Assembly: GCA_913060645.1 (NCBI GenBank)
Contig: CAJXSW010000011.1
Span: 1 to 43,999, forward strand
From: an uncultured Dokdonia sp.
GTDB lineage: Bacteria; Bacteroidota; Bacteroidia; Flavobacteriales; Flavobacteriaceae
Length of the DNA: 43,999 bases
Reading direction: 5' to 3'
In this document: positions 26,426-35,098 of the stretch, piece after piece
Position numbering within the stretch: position 1 is the stretch's first letter
Layout: each line of letters opens with the position of its first letter
Notes under the pieces: generated by a model
What the model was told of the DNA's origin: nothing
The model's input: the letters and a program-made list of their open reading frames with translations, nothing else
Database searches by the model: none
Made by a program: the position numbers and the translations under genes

Positions 26426-26929
26426 CTACTCTACGTAGGATATATTTTTAATAGTGAGTTTCTTCTCCTCATTACCTAGCTGAAATGTAGTTGTTTCATC
26501 CACCTTTTTGCCAATAAGGGCTCTAGCAATAGGAGCGGTGAACGCAATTTTTTTGTCTTTTACACTAGCCTCATCTACGCCCACAATCTGGATGGTAATG
26601 GGCTTAGGCATACCAGCGATGGTATAGGTGACTGTGGCGCCAAAACGTATTTCTCCCTCATCCTTTATGTGATCAAGTAGTCTTGCGCTCTGTATGCGTT
26701 CCAGTAGTAAGTTGCGCTTCCCATTAAGTACGGCGAGTGCGCGCCTGCGCTCGCGCTCATCTGTCTCATCAAGGGTGGAGATTTTATTATCTAGCGTACT
26801 AAGCTCTTCCTTAAGTTGCGTTAATCCGTGGCTAGTGACGTAGTTTGTTACACCATCTGGTAGTGCTGCCCTAGGCGGAATTATAGGAGTTTCTTCTTGG
26901 TCATCTTCTTTTACAAATCCTCTGCTCAT
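26426..26929 (-). CDS. GreA/GreB family transcription elongation factor
   Basis: 167 residues. An N-terminal extension of about 25 residues precedes the coiled-coil (about 30-95, with the acidic-basic tip DETDERERRRAL) and the C-terminal FKBP-like domain (IRFGATVTYTIAG.. to LTIKNISYVE). The family stimulates cleavage of backtracked RNA by RNA polymerase. The coiled-coil hairpin looks complete and GreB-like. It starts 5 nt after the FAD protein's stop, so it is probably translated from the same mRNA. A separate housekeeping GreA probably exists elsewhere. Confidence 0.88.
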   Translation of the reverse strand: MSRGFVKEDDQEETPIIPPRAALPDGVTNYVTSHGLTQLKEELSTLDNKISTLDETDERERRRALAVLNGKRNLLLERIQSARLLDHIKDEGEIRFGATVTYTIAGMPKPITIQIVGVDEASVKDKKIAFTAPIARALIGKKVDETTTFQLGNEEKKLTIKNISYVE

Positions 26930-26934
26930 CTTCT

Positions 26935-28674
26935 TTATTTTTCGTTCTTCATTAAGGCTATACTGCGCTCAGACCAGCTTATAGTGCGCGGTCCAAAACA
27001 CTCTAAAATTGCATCTACACCTATCACACTTCCCTTAGATAGTCTGCCCAATACCACTAGTGGCACAAAACTTTTACCCTCGGGTACTTCTACATAACCA
27101 TAATCGTCTGTGCGTATGCCTAGATCAGTATGTTTAGGCTCAATCATTTCATAACTGAGCAAGTTTTTAATAATTGGTGTATCTACGGTGACAAGTTGTG
27201 GTGAGTCAAGTACGGCGTTAAGCATTACGTCTACGGTAACCTTATTATCATCAGATTTAAGTTGCCAGCCTCCGTTTACACAAGTGATTTCTGGATTATT
27301 TACAAAACCAAGATCTAACAATCCTGCTTTTGCAAGCGCGATAAGCTGTTGTATGCTCTCAACAGGTGGACCGTAAGAATAACGTTTTGATGCTTCGTCT
27401 AGCGCAATAACTTCGGCAACTACATCATCTGCGATTGCTGGATATGAGAACTCTCTGTAGATTGTAGGCTGGCATTGTCGCCATACTTGACCTATAAAAT
27501 AGTCGAGGCTAACCGGTGCTTCTCCTACTGCCATTTCCACTTGCTGTTGCATCATTTGCAAGACAGGTTTTTGATGGGATAGGAGTAGGGGATGCGCTAG
27601 TGATTTATTGTTGAGGTAATTTATCGTCAAGAAATAAACTTCTTCTTCAGTAAGATCGTGTTGTATGGCTTTGTCTCCTAATTTTAAAAACAAATGAGCC
27701 ACAACAGCTGCCATTGCTTCTAGTAGAAAGTATTGATCTTTTGCAGGGTGATTGCCGCAGGCGCCTTTATGTATCGCTTTCGCGAAAGCGTTTATAGCAT
27801 CATCATTTGGCATAAACCACTCATCTACCGCTTTATTTATAGGTTTTGGCACCATAGGAAGTCCGTCTAAGGAAAAGGGAACAAACCGCTGTGGATGGTT
27901 TTCTCCAGCGTGAAAATCAACTTCTTTGGTATCATTATCAAGTATTTCAAAATGCGCGCCTTGCTGCAAGGTGAGCGCACGTATCTGATCAATCATAGCG
28001 AGTCCAAAACCTCTAAAAGCAACTACGCTCTCTGAGTTAATGTTTGCATCTATAATTTTTTCTACGGGATAGGCTTCTGTAAATAGTAGGGCGTTATCAG
28101 TTTGTGCAACGTGATCTTTCCATTCTTGCAGCTGCTCTGAAAGCTCCGTATCCTGATGCCCAATGGTAAGTACTACTTCATCTATTGCGTTGATTGATGT
28201 GTTTTCTGTAATTGCTGTGAATTCTGGTGCGATATAGGTGAGTTTGGTAACAGTTTCCTCAACAATATTTAATAAATCAAACCCCTTAAGCGCACTAGCA
28301 ATATTCTCAAAACGAGCATTAAGGTATGTTCCCATCTTTGCCCGTGGAGGAAACTGATCTGAATGCGTCGCAGGAGGGTTTTGTTGTTCTTCTGGTAACC
28401 ACTCCGTATATGAGGGAAATGCAGGGATGACATCATCACCTAATTTCATTTCTGGTCTGCCAGGCAAGTCTTGTAAAGCACGCTCAGTAATATTAAGCCA
28501 GTTGCTCGCTACTTGCTCAGGATTCCACACCCAGCCTGCACCTAGATATTTAAAAGGTTCAAATAAAGTGACTTTTATTTGAGCTTCTGGAGCGTAATTG
28601 TAGAGCGCAGTAAAAAGGCTTTCAAGAGCAAAAAGTCCTCTGGGACCTCCTCCTATTATGGCGTAGTGTTTCAT
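26935..28674 (-). CDS. FAD/NAD(P)-binding protein of the FAD-NAD(P)-binding family (PF13454 type)
   Basis: 579 residues. The N-terminal Rossmann motif IGGGPRGLFALESL (about 7-20) binds FAD. The rest follows the pattern of the HI0933/PF13454-type proteins found as unassigned oxidoreductases in Bacteroidota (EPFKYLGAGWVW, VAFRGFGLAMIDQ). No substrate motif is recognisable. Palindrome copy 8 encodes INAFAKAIHKG in its middle. It leads a two-gene operon with the GreA/B-like factor. Confidence 0.8.
   Translation of the reverse strand: MKHYAIIGGGPRGLFALESLFTALYNYAPEAQIKVTLFEPFKYLGAGWVWNPEQVASNWLNITERALQDLPGRPEMKLGDDVIPAFPSYTEWLPEEQQNPPATHSDQFPPRAKMGTYLNARFENIASALKGFDLLNIVEETVTKLTYIAPEFTAITENTSINAIDEVVLTIGHQDTELSEQLQEWKDHVAQTDNALLFTEAYPVEKIIDANINSESVVAFRGFGLAMIDQIRALTLQQGAHFEILDNDTKEVDFHAGENHPQRFVPFSLDGLPMVPKPINKAVDEWFMPNDDAINAFAKAIHKGACGNHPAKDQYFLLEAMAAVVAHLFLKLGDKAIQHDLTEEEVYFLTINYLNNKSLAHPLLLSHQKPVLQMMQQQVEMAVGEAPVSLDYFIGQVWRQCQPTIYREFSYPAIADDVVAEVIALDEASKRYSYGPPVESIQQLIALAKAGLLDLGFVNNPEITCVNGGWQLKSDDNKVTVDVMLNAVLDSPQLVTVDTPIIKNLLSYEMIEPKHTDLGIRTDDYGYVEVPEGKSFVPLVVLGRLSKGSVIGVDAILECFGPRTISWSERSIALMKNEK
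27775..27790. repeat. Iterated palindrome copy 8 (in FAD protein gene)
   Basis: Perfect 16-bp CGCTTTCGCGAAAGCG, read on the minus strand as Ala-Phe-Ala-Lys-Ala. Confidence 0.88.
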
Positions 28675-28718
28675 AGGTTGGTTGTTATATTCATCCTTTA
28701 TAAAAAGAGCAAGTGTAA

Positions 28719-28726
28719 CAAAGCTA
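28719..28726 (-). promoter_or_regulatory. -7 element upstream of the FAD protein gene
   Basis: On the minus strand this reads TAGCTTTG, an exact TAnnTTTG match, 44 nt before the start codon. No clear -33 box. Confidence 0.4.
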
Positions 28727-28776
28727 TGGCATTACTACGCTAGACGGTAGTTGTTTAAGATTGTGTTAGGAGTTAT

Positions 28777-29337
28777 TTAAGACCCCATACTGATAGTTAC
28801 ATCATTTGCAAAGCGCTCGTTGTTCACCACAAACCTTGTGTGCATTTCTTTAAATAAATCTATAAGTGGAAGCACAGGACTATTCCAGTTGTCAAATTCT
28901 AGATGATATTTTGCTATCAACATATAATGATCATCCTCGTTTGTACCCGTAATTATAGGCTGGAAGCTATCTTCTTGAGCAATTTCTTTTAAGATTGCAA
29001 TATGACTGTTGTTTCTTAAAAATTCGGTCATTTGAGCGCTGTCGCTATTGATGTCAAAGCGCTTTGATTTTCCTATAAAAAGTGATTTAATATGCGAATT
29101 TGTAGTGAGTTCAAAAGTGTGACTCTCGGGTTGTTTTGGTAACTTCATAGAGATATGACCAGAAAATTCTTTTCCAGTGATATTAATGATGTTTATTTCA
29201 GTATCCCCTACAGGAAGTGTTAAGAGATACTGTACTTTAGGAAGGCGTATACCGCCACCTATACTAATATCTTTATCTTGGTATAAAAAAGTACCTCCTT
29301 GCTCTGCCGCTATGTTTTGAAAAAATGATTTATACAT
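28777..29337 (-). CDS. Hypothetical protein, 186 residues
   Basis: I do not recognise a family. It has no signal peptide and no strong membrane helix. The first half is rich in beta-strands (ISIGGGIRLPKVQYLLTLPVG, TEINIINITGKEF) and the second half is mixed. It stands alone, 102 nt upstream of the FAD protein gene and on the same strand. Coding character is supported by length and neighbour-like codon use. Function open. Confidence 0.65.
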   Translation of the reverse strand: MYKSFFQNIAAEQGGTFLYQDKDISIGGGIRLPKVQYLLTLPVGDTEINIINITGKEFSGHISMKLPKQPESHTFELTTNSHIKSLFIGKSKRFDINSDSAQMTEFLRNNSHIAILKEIAQEDSFQPIITGTNEDDHYMLIAKYHLEFDNWNSPVLPLIDLFKEMHTRFVVNNERFANDVTISMGS

Positions 29338-29535
29338 ACCCTATATGTATTAAAGTACTTCACTTTGTTACATTAGTTACGTTTTTTTAATCTGTTAAAG
29401 TCTAAAAACCAACGCATACGTAAACGTAAGGTACTTTATCAAGTATTATAATCGCTAGTAGCTAAAACATTTTTACAAATCTAGCGTACACTATTAGTTT
29501 TGATAGTTAATTGGGTGGTTATGATTTATTTTATT

Positions 29536-30825
29536 CTACTTAAATTTTTCAGTAAACTCTTTTAGATTCTTTAAATCTGTTTCATTTTTAATATATGCTT
29601 GTGCATCTTCTAGAATAAGATGAGCCTGTGTATCTATTACTTTCTTATAATCATCATCTATAGTTTCTACATTTTTGAGGTAATATAGAGAGGTCAACAT
29701 TTTTGTCATCATTATAAAATCAGACTTACAGTACTGACGTAAGCTAGCGAAAATGAAATAGATAAGCTCGTCAAAGTCTACAGTGTCGAGCGAAACAACA
29801 GCTTTATTATCATTATTTACTACGTAGCTATTATCTTTTTTAAGCATTCTCAAAGCAAAGAGTTCTGTGAGATAGTCAATACAGGTTATAGCAGTTCCTG
29901 GGTCATTAATTCCCGGACTCATTGCTTTTACTGCAATTTCTGTGAGCTGTTTAAAACCGAGTACATAATTGAGTTTTACTATCTCACTACGAGAAAATCC
30001 AAAGCATGACTGTAGCATTTCTTGATTTTCTTCGTCTAGTTCTTTATTCACTTTTACAATAGGGACATCTACAAGTACAAACTCTCCTTTAGAAACGAGC
30101 ATTTTTATGGAGATGTCACATTCTTTGGCTAGTTTAGATAGGGAATCAAATGCAATATCATTGAGATATCCAGACGAGGTACTTTTATAACCATGCCACT
30201 CAGAAATATCCTCAAAAATATCTAATCCTTGAACCTCACTCTCTTTATCAATGAGGCCTTGTAACCTCTTGTGAGCTGCAACAAAAATGCGATCTGTAAT
30301 ATTGTTAATCTGTATTGCTTGTGAGATAGAGTGAATAAAATAGATGAAGGCTGCAAGTACATGAATACTCAAAATAATTCCCACAAGCACTGCAAAACCA
30401 GGTAACTGATGCTTGTCATCAGTAGGCACAATACTTAGCAATACGATAATGCAATAAATGATTACAGCAATATAAAAACCTAATACATACTGGTGTTTTT
30501 TATTTGATATAAGACCTGGAAGAATACGAGGAGAGTAATTACTCGAAGCTTGGTTGAGCAATAGCATCACCATAGAGAAGCTAAAAACCATAAGAGAGAT
30601 AATCCCTCCTATAAACGTACTCAATAAGGAGCGAGCAGTATCTGCATTATTAATAACGAGCCACGGGAAGTTGTCAATAAAGTATTTGGAAACCCCTTGT
30701 TCCTCTATGTAGAGCATTAAAAAAGCAAAAGCAAGTCCCATTAATGCTATAATACTTGGGAAGAAGCCTATGTTTCCAGTAACTTGACTATATAGTAATC
30801 TGAGTTTTGTGTAGATTTTATTCAT
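29536..30825 (-). CDS. DUF2254 family membrane protein
   Basis: 429 residues. Four hydrophobic helices lie in the N-terminal 175 residues, followed by a soluble region of about 250 residues. The conserved block AVKAMSPGINDPGTAITCIDYL is typical of DUF2254. No biochemical role is established for the family. It has a 395-nt upstream gap with palindrome copy 9. Confidence 0.87.
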   Translation of the reverse strand: MNKIYTKLRLLYSQVTGNIGFFPSIIALMGLAFAFLMLYIEEQGVSKYFIDNFPWLVINNADTARSLLSTFIGGIISLMVFSFSMVMLLLNQASSNYSPRILPGLISNKKHQYVLGFYIAVIIYCIIVLLSIVPTDDKHQLPGFAVLVGIILSIHVLAAFIYFIHSISQAIQINNITDRIFVAAHKRLQGLIDKESEVQGLDIFEDISEWHGYKSTSSGYLNDIAFDSLSKLAKECDISIKMLVSKGEFVLVDVPIVKVNKELDEENQEMLQSCFGFSRSEIVKLNYVLGFKQLTEIAVKAMSPGINDPGTAITCIDYLTELFALRMLKKDNSYVVNNDNKAVVSLDTVDFDELIYFIFASLRQYCKSDFIMMTKMLTSLYYLKNVETIDDDYKKVIDTQAHLILEDAQAYIKNETDLKNLKEFTEKFK

Positions 30826-30905
30826 TACTGCAATTTCCGTAAAATAGTTTGAGTAGGTTTCTTTTTTAATATTAGTTAACAGTGATAGCAGCGTGTGTTG
30901 AGGTG

Positions 30906-30927
30906 TTACGCTTTCGCGAAAGCGTAA
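30906..30927. repeat. Iterated palindrome copy 9 (intergenic)
   Basis: Perfect 22-bp palindrome. The 12 nt before it (TGTTGAGGTGTT) are identical to the 12 nt before the 16-bp unit of copy 10. Confidence 0.9.
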
Positions 30928-31147
30928 AAATGAAAGTTCAATACTTATAACGCTTAATTATTCTATACTGAATAATACTAATAACCGAACCTCTCAGCCG
31001 CTATATGTAAATTAGGAATTTCAAAATTAATGGTAGTGCGGGTATAAGCAGACTAATGTTTAAGAATCTCATCTCCTACAATCTAAGCCTTGAATATATT
31101 TTAACATTTTTTAAAAGTTGGCGTTAATTGTATGGTAAAAAGAATAT

Positions 31148-31160
31148 TTTCGCTAAAGCG
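31148..31160. repeat. Decayed palindrome copy
   Basis: TTTCGCTAAAGCG matches the right part of the iterated motif with a single G-to-T change in the core. Confidence 0.5.
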
Positions 31161-31220
31161 TTTATAATAAAATCCAATTCTTTGCATTAAACGTATAACC
31201 ATTAAAACAACTATTAAATT

Positions 31221-32102
31221 ATGGATAACGAAAAAAGTGGAAACGGGATTAAGATTATTGCAGGAATCCTTGCAGTACTTCTTGTCGTAGCCGGTGCCTT
31301 TGCTGTAAAATTGTATAATCAAGAGAAGGATACAAAGAGCCAACTCACAAAGGAAAAGAACGTAGTACTCTCAGATCTTAAAGAAATGGTGAGTAAATAC
31401 GATGTAGTCATTGAAGAGAATAATCTTAAGGATACAGAACTTAATGATGCGCGCGATAGAATCCAGAAGCTCATAGGTGATATTGAGGAAAAGGATGCAA
31501 CTATTGCAAGTTTAGGAAAGTATAGAGCAGAAGTATTTAAATTACGTAATGAGCGTGATTTCTTATTTGCTCAAAACGATTCACTACGCGGCAGTAATCA
31601 GATGCTAGCTATGCGTATAGATAGTACAACTTATGAACTTGAAGTACAGCGTGGAGTAGGGGACTCCCTCACGTTAGAAAACTCTGCACTAGCAGAAAGA
31701 GTAACCTTAGGATCTGCACTTGCAGCAAACAAGCTTAGAGCAGTAGGAGTTATAGAGCGCTCTTCTGGAAAACTCGTAGAAAACGCAAATAATAAGCGAG
31801 TAGATAAGTTAAGAGCTTGCTATACAGTACCACAAAACAGACTTGCCGAAGCTGGTGACCGTGTGTTATATGTACAAATGATTGATCCTTCTGGAGCAAC
31901 ACTAGGAGAAAATAAGCAAGTTGCCTTTGATGGTAAGGTTGTAAATTATAGTGCAATTTCTAAATTTTACTATGAGAACACTGCACTTGATATCTGTGAG
32001 AATATAGGTAAAACAACAAAGGATTTTCTTGAAGGAAAGTACGAAGTAAACGTTTTTGATAAAGGAGTACTTATTGCTCAAACATCATTCAGTTTAAAAT
32101 AG
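31221..32102 (+). CDS. Membrane-anchored coiled-coil protein of unknown function
   Basis: 293 residues. One N-terminal membrane helix (about 11-30) is followed by a long coiled coil (about 33-160, rich in Lys/Glu heptads) and a small C-terminal domain (about 175-293) with a RACYTVPQNRLAEAGDRVLYVQM stretch ending in beta-strands (NVFDKGVLIAQTSFSLK). It is probably anchored in the inner membrane with the bulk in the periplasm. Proteins of this build in Bacteroidota are sometimes labelled as chromosome-partition proteins, but no ParA motif (no Walker ATPase) exists here. It stands alone. Confidence 0.72.
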   Translation: MDNEKSGNGIKIIAGILAVLLVVAGAFAVKLYNQEKDTKSQLTKEKNVVLSDLKEMVSKYDVVIEENNLKDTELNDARDRIQKLIGDIEEKDATIASLGKYRAEVFKLRNERDFLFAQNDSLRGSNQMLAMRIDSTTYELEVQRGVGDSLTLENSALAERVTLGSALAANKLRAVGVIERSSGKLVENANNKRVDKLRACYTVPQNRLAEAGDRVLYVQMIDPSGATLGENKQVAFDGKVVNYSAISKFYYENTALDICENIGKTTKDFLEGKYEVNVFDKGVLIAQTSFSLK

Positions 32103-32125
32103 AAGATACTTAAGTAGGTTAAGTA

Positions 32126-32166
32126 AGAAGCCGCAATGCGACCTAGGTCCATTGCGGCTTTCTTTT
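32126..32166. terminator. Terminator between coiled-coil gene and MBL gene
   Basis: Stem GAAGCCGCAATG / CATTGCGGCTTTC with an 11-nt self-complementary loop, between convergent genes. The T run is short and interrupted. Confidence 0.72.
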
Positions 32167-32195
32167 GTTATAAACGCTGGTATTAAAATGTATAT

Positions 32196-32996
32196 TTAGT
32201 CACGATTAGGATACCAATCTAGTTGTACAACCTCAATAGCATCACTTCCTTTATTCACAATAGATTTGAATGTAGCGACATCACTCAGACCGTCAGACCC
32301 TCTATAATGAAATGGATATACTTGTGTAGGTTTAAAATCTAAAACCGCACTAGCAGCACTCTCTACCGTCATAGTGTACGGTAAGTTCATACATACAAAG
32401 GCAATGTCAATATCTTGTAGGTTGCGCATCTCTGGAATATCTTCTGTATCTCCAGAAAAGTAAACTCTCTTACCATCTTTCTCTAGTACATAACCATTAC
32501 CCCATCCTTTTTTGTGACGGCGTTCCTCTACTGGACCTAGATTATACATGGGTACAGCATTTGTCGTGATACCTAAAGTTTCTATTTTTTCTCCGTTATT
32601 TAAGATTTCTAGCTTTGAGCTAAATGCTTCTGGCATTTTTTCTGCTACAGATTGTGGCACAACGATTCTTGCGGTTGAGGTGTCTAGACCTTCGAGCGTT
32701 TTTACATTGAGGTGATCTCCGTGTAGGTGTGTAATTACAATAAGATCTGGCTTTTTATAACCTTTATAAAGCTCCGGTTTTCCCACTGGATCTACATAAA
32801 CGGTTCTGCCATCCCAATTAAGAATAGTAGATGCATGCTCAATAGGGATAATTTCAAACTCTTCTACTTCTGAATCTGTTGTGGTAGTTATTTCTTCCAC
32901 TTCTTCTACCGTGGTAACGGTTACTGTTTCCTTTGCAGTTTCTTTACAGCTGCTCATCGTACAAGCGATAAGAAAGAGGGTACATAAATATTTCAT
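32196..32996 (-). CDS. MBL-fold metallo-hydrolase lipoprotein
   Basis: 266 residues. A lipoprotein signal ends at MSSC (Cys17) and is followed by a low-complexity Thr/Glu/Val stretch (about 20-46) that looks like a surface spacer. The metallo-beta-lactamase domain has HLHGDH (90-95), a later YFSGDTED and a C-terminal FHYRGSD, as in the UlaG/YcjY-like L-ascorbate-6-phosphate-lactonase branch. Substrate unknown; likely periplasmic. It has its own promoter, separated from the GNAT gene upstream. Confidence 0.86.
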   Translation of the reverse strand: MKYLCTLFLIACTMSSCKETAKETVTVTTVEEVEEITTTTDSEVEEFEIIPIEHASTILNWDGRTVYVDPVGKPELYKGYKKPDLIVITHLHGDHLNVKTLEGLDTSTARIVVPQSVAEKMPEAFSSKLEILNNGEKIETLGITTNAVPMYNLGPVEERRHKKGWGNGYVLEKDGKRVYFSGDTEDIPEMRNLQDIDIAFVCMNLPYTMTVESAASAVLDFKPTQVYPFHYRGSDGLSDVATFKSIVNKGSDAIEVVQLDWYPNRD

Positions 32997-33022
32997 AACA
33001 TTGTTTTAATGGATTACATTAA

Positions 33023-33056
33023 CAAAGTTATCGTCTTGTAGGTTACATTATGACAA
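33023..33056 (-). promoter_or_regulatory. Promoter of the MBL lipoprotein gene
   Basis: On the minus strand, TTG (33054-33056) is followed after 23 nt by TAACTTTG (33023-33030), an exact -7 match, 26 nt before the start codon. The spacing is at the long end. Confidence 0.5.
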
Positions 33057-33059
33057 AAA

Positions 33060-33521
33060 TTAGTTAAAAGCGAGTTCCATTTTAATGTTTGCGCGCTTGT
33101 AGACAACATCTTCTTCAAGAGGAATTTCTATAAAATCCCATTTCTTATAGATATGAACGGCATTTTCTAGCTTACGGTGTGAGTATAGAATGAGTTTGTT
33201 GAGGTGTTGCGCTTTCGCGAAAGCGATACAATGTGCAATCAATTGCTGTCCAATACCCATCCCTCTAGCCGAAGGTGAAACTGCCATTTTTGTAAGTTCT
33301 AACACACCAGTATATCCAGTAGGCATAAGCGCTACCGTACCTAGAATTTGATCATCTTTTGATGCAAAGAAGATAAAACCTCCTTTGTTAATGATATATT
33401 CTTCGGGATTACTCAACACTTTGAGATCATAAGGCTCTACGTAGAAAAAGGCCTCGAGCCATTCTATATTAAGAGTTTTAAAATCTGCAGCAAATTGAGA
33501 GTTATATGGAATGATGTTCAC
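33060..33521 (-). CDS. GNAT family N-acetyltransferase
   Basis: 153 residues from a GTG start. The acetyl-CoA binding motif A is SPSARGMGIGQQLIAHC (the RxxGxG pattern). The gene overlaps the last 20 nt of hutG, so it is the fourth member of the hut cluster by position. Its substrate is unknown and it is not a standard histidine-degradation enzyme. Palindrome copy 10 encodes IAFAKAQ right after motif A. Confidence 0.86.
   Translation of the reverse strand: MNIIPYNSQFAADFKTLNIEWLEAFFYVEPYDLKVLSNPEEYIINKGGFIFFASKDDQILGTVALMPTGYTGVLELTKMAVSPSARGMGIGQQLIAHCIAFAKAQHLNKLILYSHRKLENAVHIYKKWDFIEIPLEEDVVYKRANIKMELAFN
33210..33225. repeat. Iterated palindrome copy 10 (in GNAT gene)
   Basis: Perfect 16-bp CGCTTTCGCGAAAGCG, read as Ala-Phe-Ala-Lys-Ala on the minus strand. 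Confidence 0.88.
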
Positions 33522-34515
33522 GGTAGTTTCTTATAAAATCTGTTACTAAATAGGTGAGTGCTTTTCCTATCTGTTTTTTATTCTTTTTTGATGGTGAAGC
33601 TTCACAAATATGAAGGTAAGTAGCCTGCGATAACTGAGCAAGCTCATTTAGGTAATAGCGTGTTATTTCAAGGCTAAAACCAGTAGGAGATTGCGCACTA
33701 CTTGAAAAGTTTGCAATACTATCACAATCTACTTCAATACCGAGATTATTTTTTGAAAGTGTACTTTTTGCTTTTGTAAATTGGATTACTTGAGCAGCTT
33801 CTAAGAGCATATCTTCCATAAGGAAGAGACTTACTTTATTTTTATACGAACCTGTCTCTATAGCTTCAAGAATATATTGTGGCGTATAATTTTTATGAAG
33901 TCCAAATACGGTATAGTGATTCAAATAAGCATATTTTTCTTGCATAAAAGCGTAGGAGAAACCATTACCGCTATTTCTATAATCTGTGCTTCTTAAATCT
34001 GTGTGCGCATCAAAATTAATCACGTCAATTGGCTTCTTTAAAGCACCAACCGCACCTTTAATAATTCCGTAAGCATTATTATGACCACCACCTATGATTA
34101 CAGGGATTTTGCCAGACTCAATAATGCGTTGTACTACAGCAGCTACCTTGCTATCAATTCTATTTACAATAGTTCCAAGAGAATCGGCAGGCTCCTGCGC
34201 GATGTCTTTAATATCTGGAGATACAGAGATATGACCTAAGAGAATAATATCTGCTCCTTTATTAAATGTATTTTCTTGTACGTTTACAAATGAGGTCAAA
34301 AAGCTATCCCAAGCTTTTCTTGCTCCGGCCTTACCATAATTTGCTTGAACCCCTATATCCTCACAAATACCAAAGACTACAAATGTTCCTAGAGTTGTGG
34401 CCATATCATCTAGGCTATCACATATTTGTACAGTCTCACCTAGTTTAGTCTCGCCTTCTCTTACAAAAGTGCGAGTACGTATATGGTCTCGTGTGGCTAT
34501 GTGAAGTTGAATCAT
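33502..34515 (-). CDS. hutG: Formimidoylglutamase
   Basis: Arginase/ureohydrolase family, 337 residues. The Mn-binding motifs GGGHNNAYG, NFDAHTDLR and EVDCDSI are complete. In the hut pathway it hydrolyses N-formimino-L-glutamate to glutamate and formamide. The assignment rests on its place 4 nt after the transglutaminase-like gene and in the same run as hutI; agmatinase is the alternative from fold alone. hutH and hutU are not in the window. Confidence 0.88.
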   Translation of the reverse strand: MIQLHIATRDHIRTRTFVREGETKLGETVQICDSLDDMATTLGTFVVFGICEDIGVQANYGKAGARKAWDSFLTSFVNVQENTFNKGADIILLGHISVSPDIKDIAQEPADSLGTIVNRIDSKVAAVVQRIIESGKIPVIIGGGHNNAYGIIKGAVGALKKPIDVINFDAHTDLRSTDYRNSGNGFSYAFMQEKYAYLNHYTVFGLHKNYTPQYILEAIETGSYKNKVSLFLMEDMLLEAAQVIQFTKAKSTLSKNNLGIEVDCDSIANFSSSAQSPTGFSLEITRYYLNELAQLSQATYLHICEASPSKKNKKQIGKALTYLVTDFIRNYREHHSI

Positions 34516-34519
34516 GGTG

Positions 34520-35098
34520 CTATAATATTTTTACACTAGCTAGCTCTTCAATGCATTGCTCGCGTATGTTCCAGATGTCATCTAGTGAATATGCTAGCTC
34601 GTCTCTTTTTATCCAGTCCTCCAGAACAGATTTGTGATACTCCATCTTAAAATCTTCTATTTGATCTGTATCGATAGTAGTTTGCATGAGCACAGCCTCT
34701 CTCCAGCTCATATTATGAGTACCTGCAAAGGTGTAATCATACACCTCATCATCGTATGCTAAGACAGTGTGTGCCTCTAGCATGTACGGTAAATTATACT
34801 TTTCGAGTATATTTCCTATGCCAGGAGTATTTTTATTATCCATCGCATAAATTACTAGTTCTAGCTGTAAGCCATAGATTGCGTGCTCATCTGTTAGTGT
34901 CTTAAGCGTTGCATGCTTGGTACTGCAAGTACCTCGCCCCTCAGTAATGATGTTTCCAAAATCAAGTGGGTTATCAATACGTCCATAAGGCAATTTATGT
35001 ACAGCGCGTATGGCGTCATAAAATGTGTATATTCCATTTTCTATAAAAATATCGCTTACGGTGTTTCCTGCTGTGATGTTAAAGTTAGGTATGATCAT
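34520..35098 (-). CDS. Transglutaminase-like protein inside the hut operon
   Basis: 192 residues, no signal peptide. The residues fit a transglutaminase-like cysteine protease fold: GRGTCSTKHATL with Cys58, EAHTVLAY with His110 and VYDYT with Asp121, in the order and spacing of the Cys-His-Asp triad. The start codon overlaps the hutI stop by 4 nt, and hutG follows after 4 nt. It is therefore translationally coupled to histidine degradation, yet no hut step needs such an enzyme. Function open. Confidence 0.72.
   Translation of the reverse strand: MIIPNFNITAGNTVSDIFIENGIYTFYDAIRAVHKLPYGRIDNPLDFGNIITEGRGTCSTKHATLKTLTDEHAIYGLQLELVIYAMDNKNTPGIGNILEKYNLPYMLEAHTVLAYDDEVYDYTFAGTHNMSWREAVLMQTTIDTDQIEDFKMEYHKSVLEDWIKRDELAYSLDDIWNIREQCIEELASVKIL

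Larger units (their letters stand above)
30826..31220. other. 395-nt gap without a gene
   Basis: The gap lies between the divergent DUF2254 gene and the coiled-coil gene. It holds palindrome copy 9 (30906-30927) and a decayed copy (31148-31160). It contains only very short open frames and no hairpin with a T run. The AT-rich last 60 nt before 31221 must carry the promoter of the coiled-coil gene, but no exact TAnnTTTG is present. Confidence 0.7.

Noticed and set aside
31221-32102. ParA chromosome-partitioning protein
   Set aside because: No Walker A/B ATPase motifs; the protein is a membrane-anchored coiled coil.
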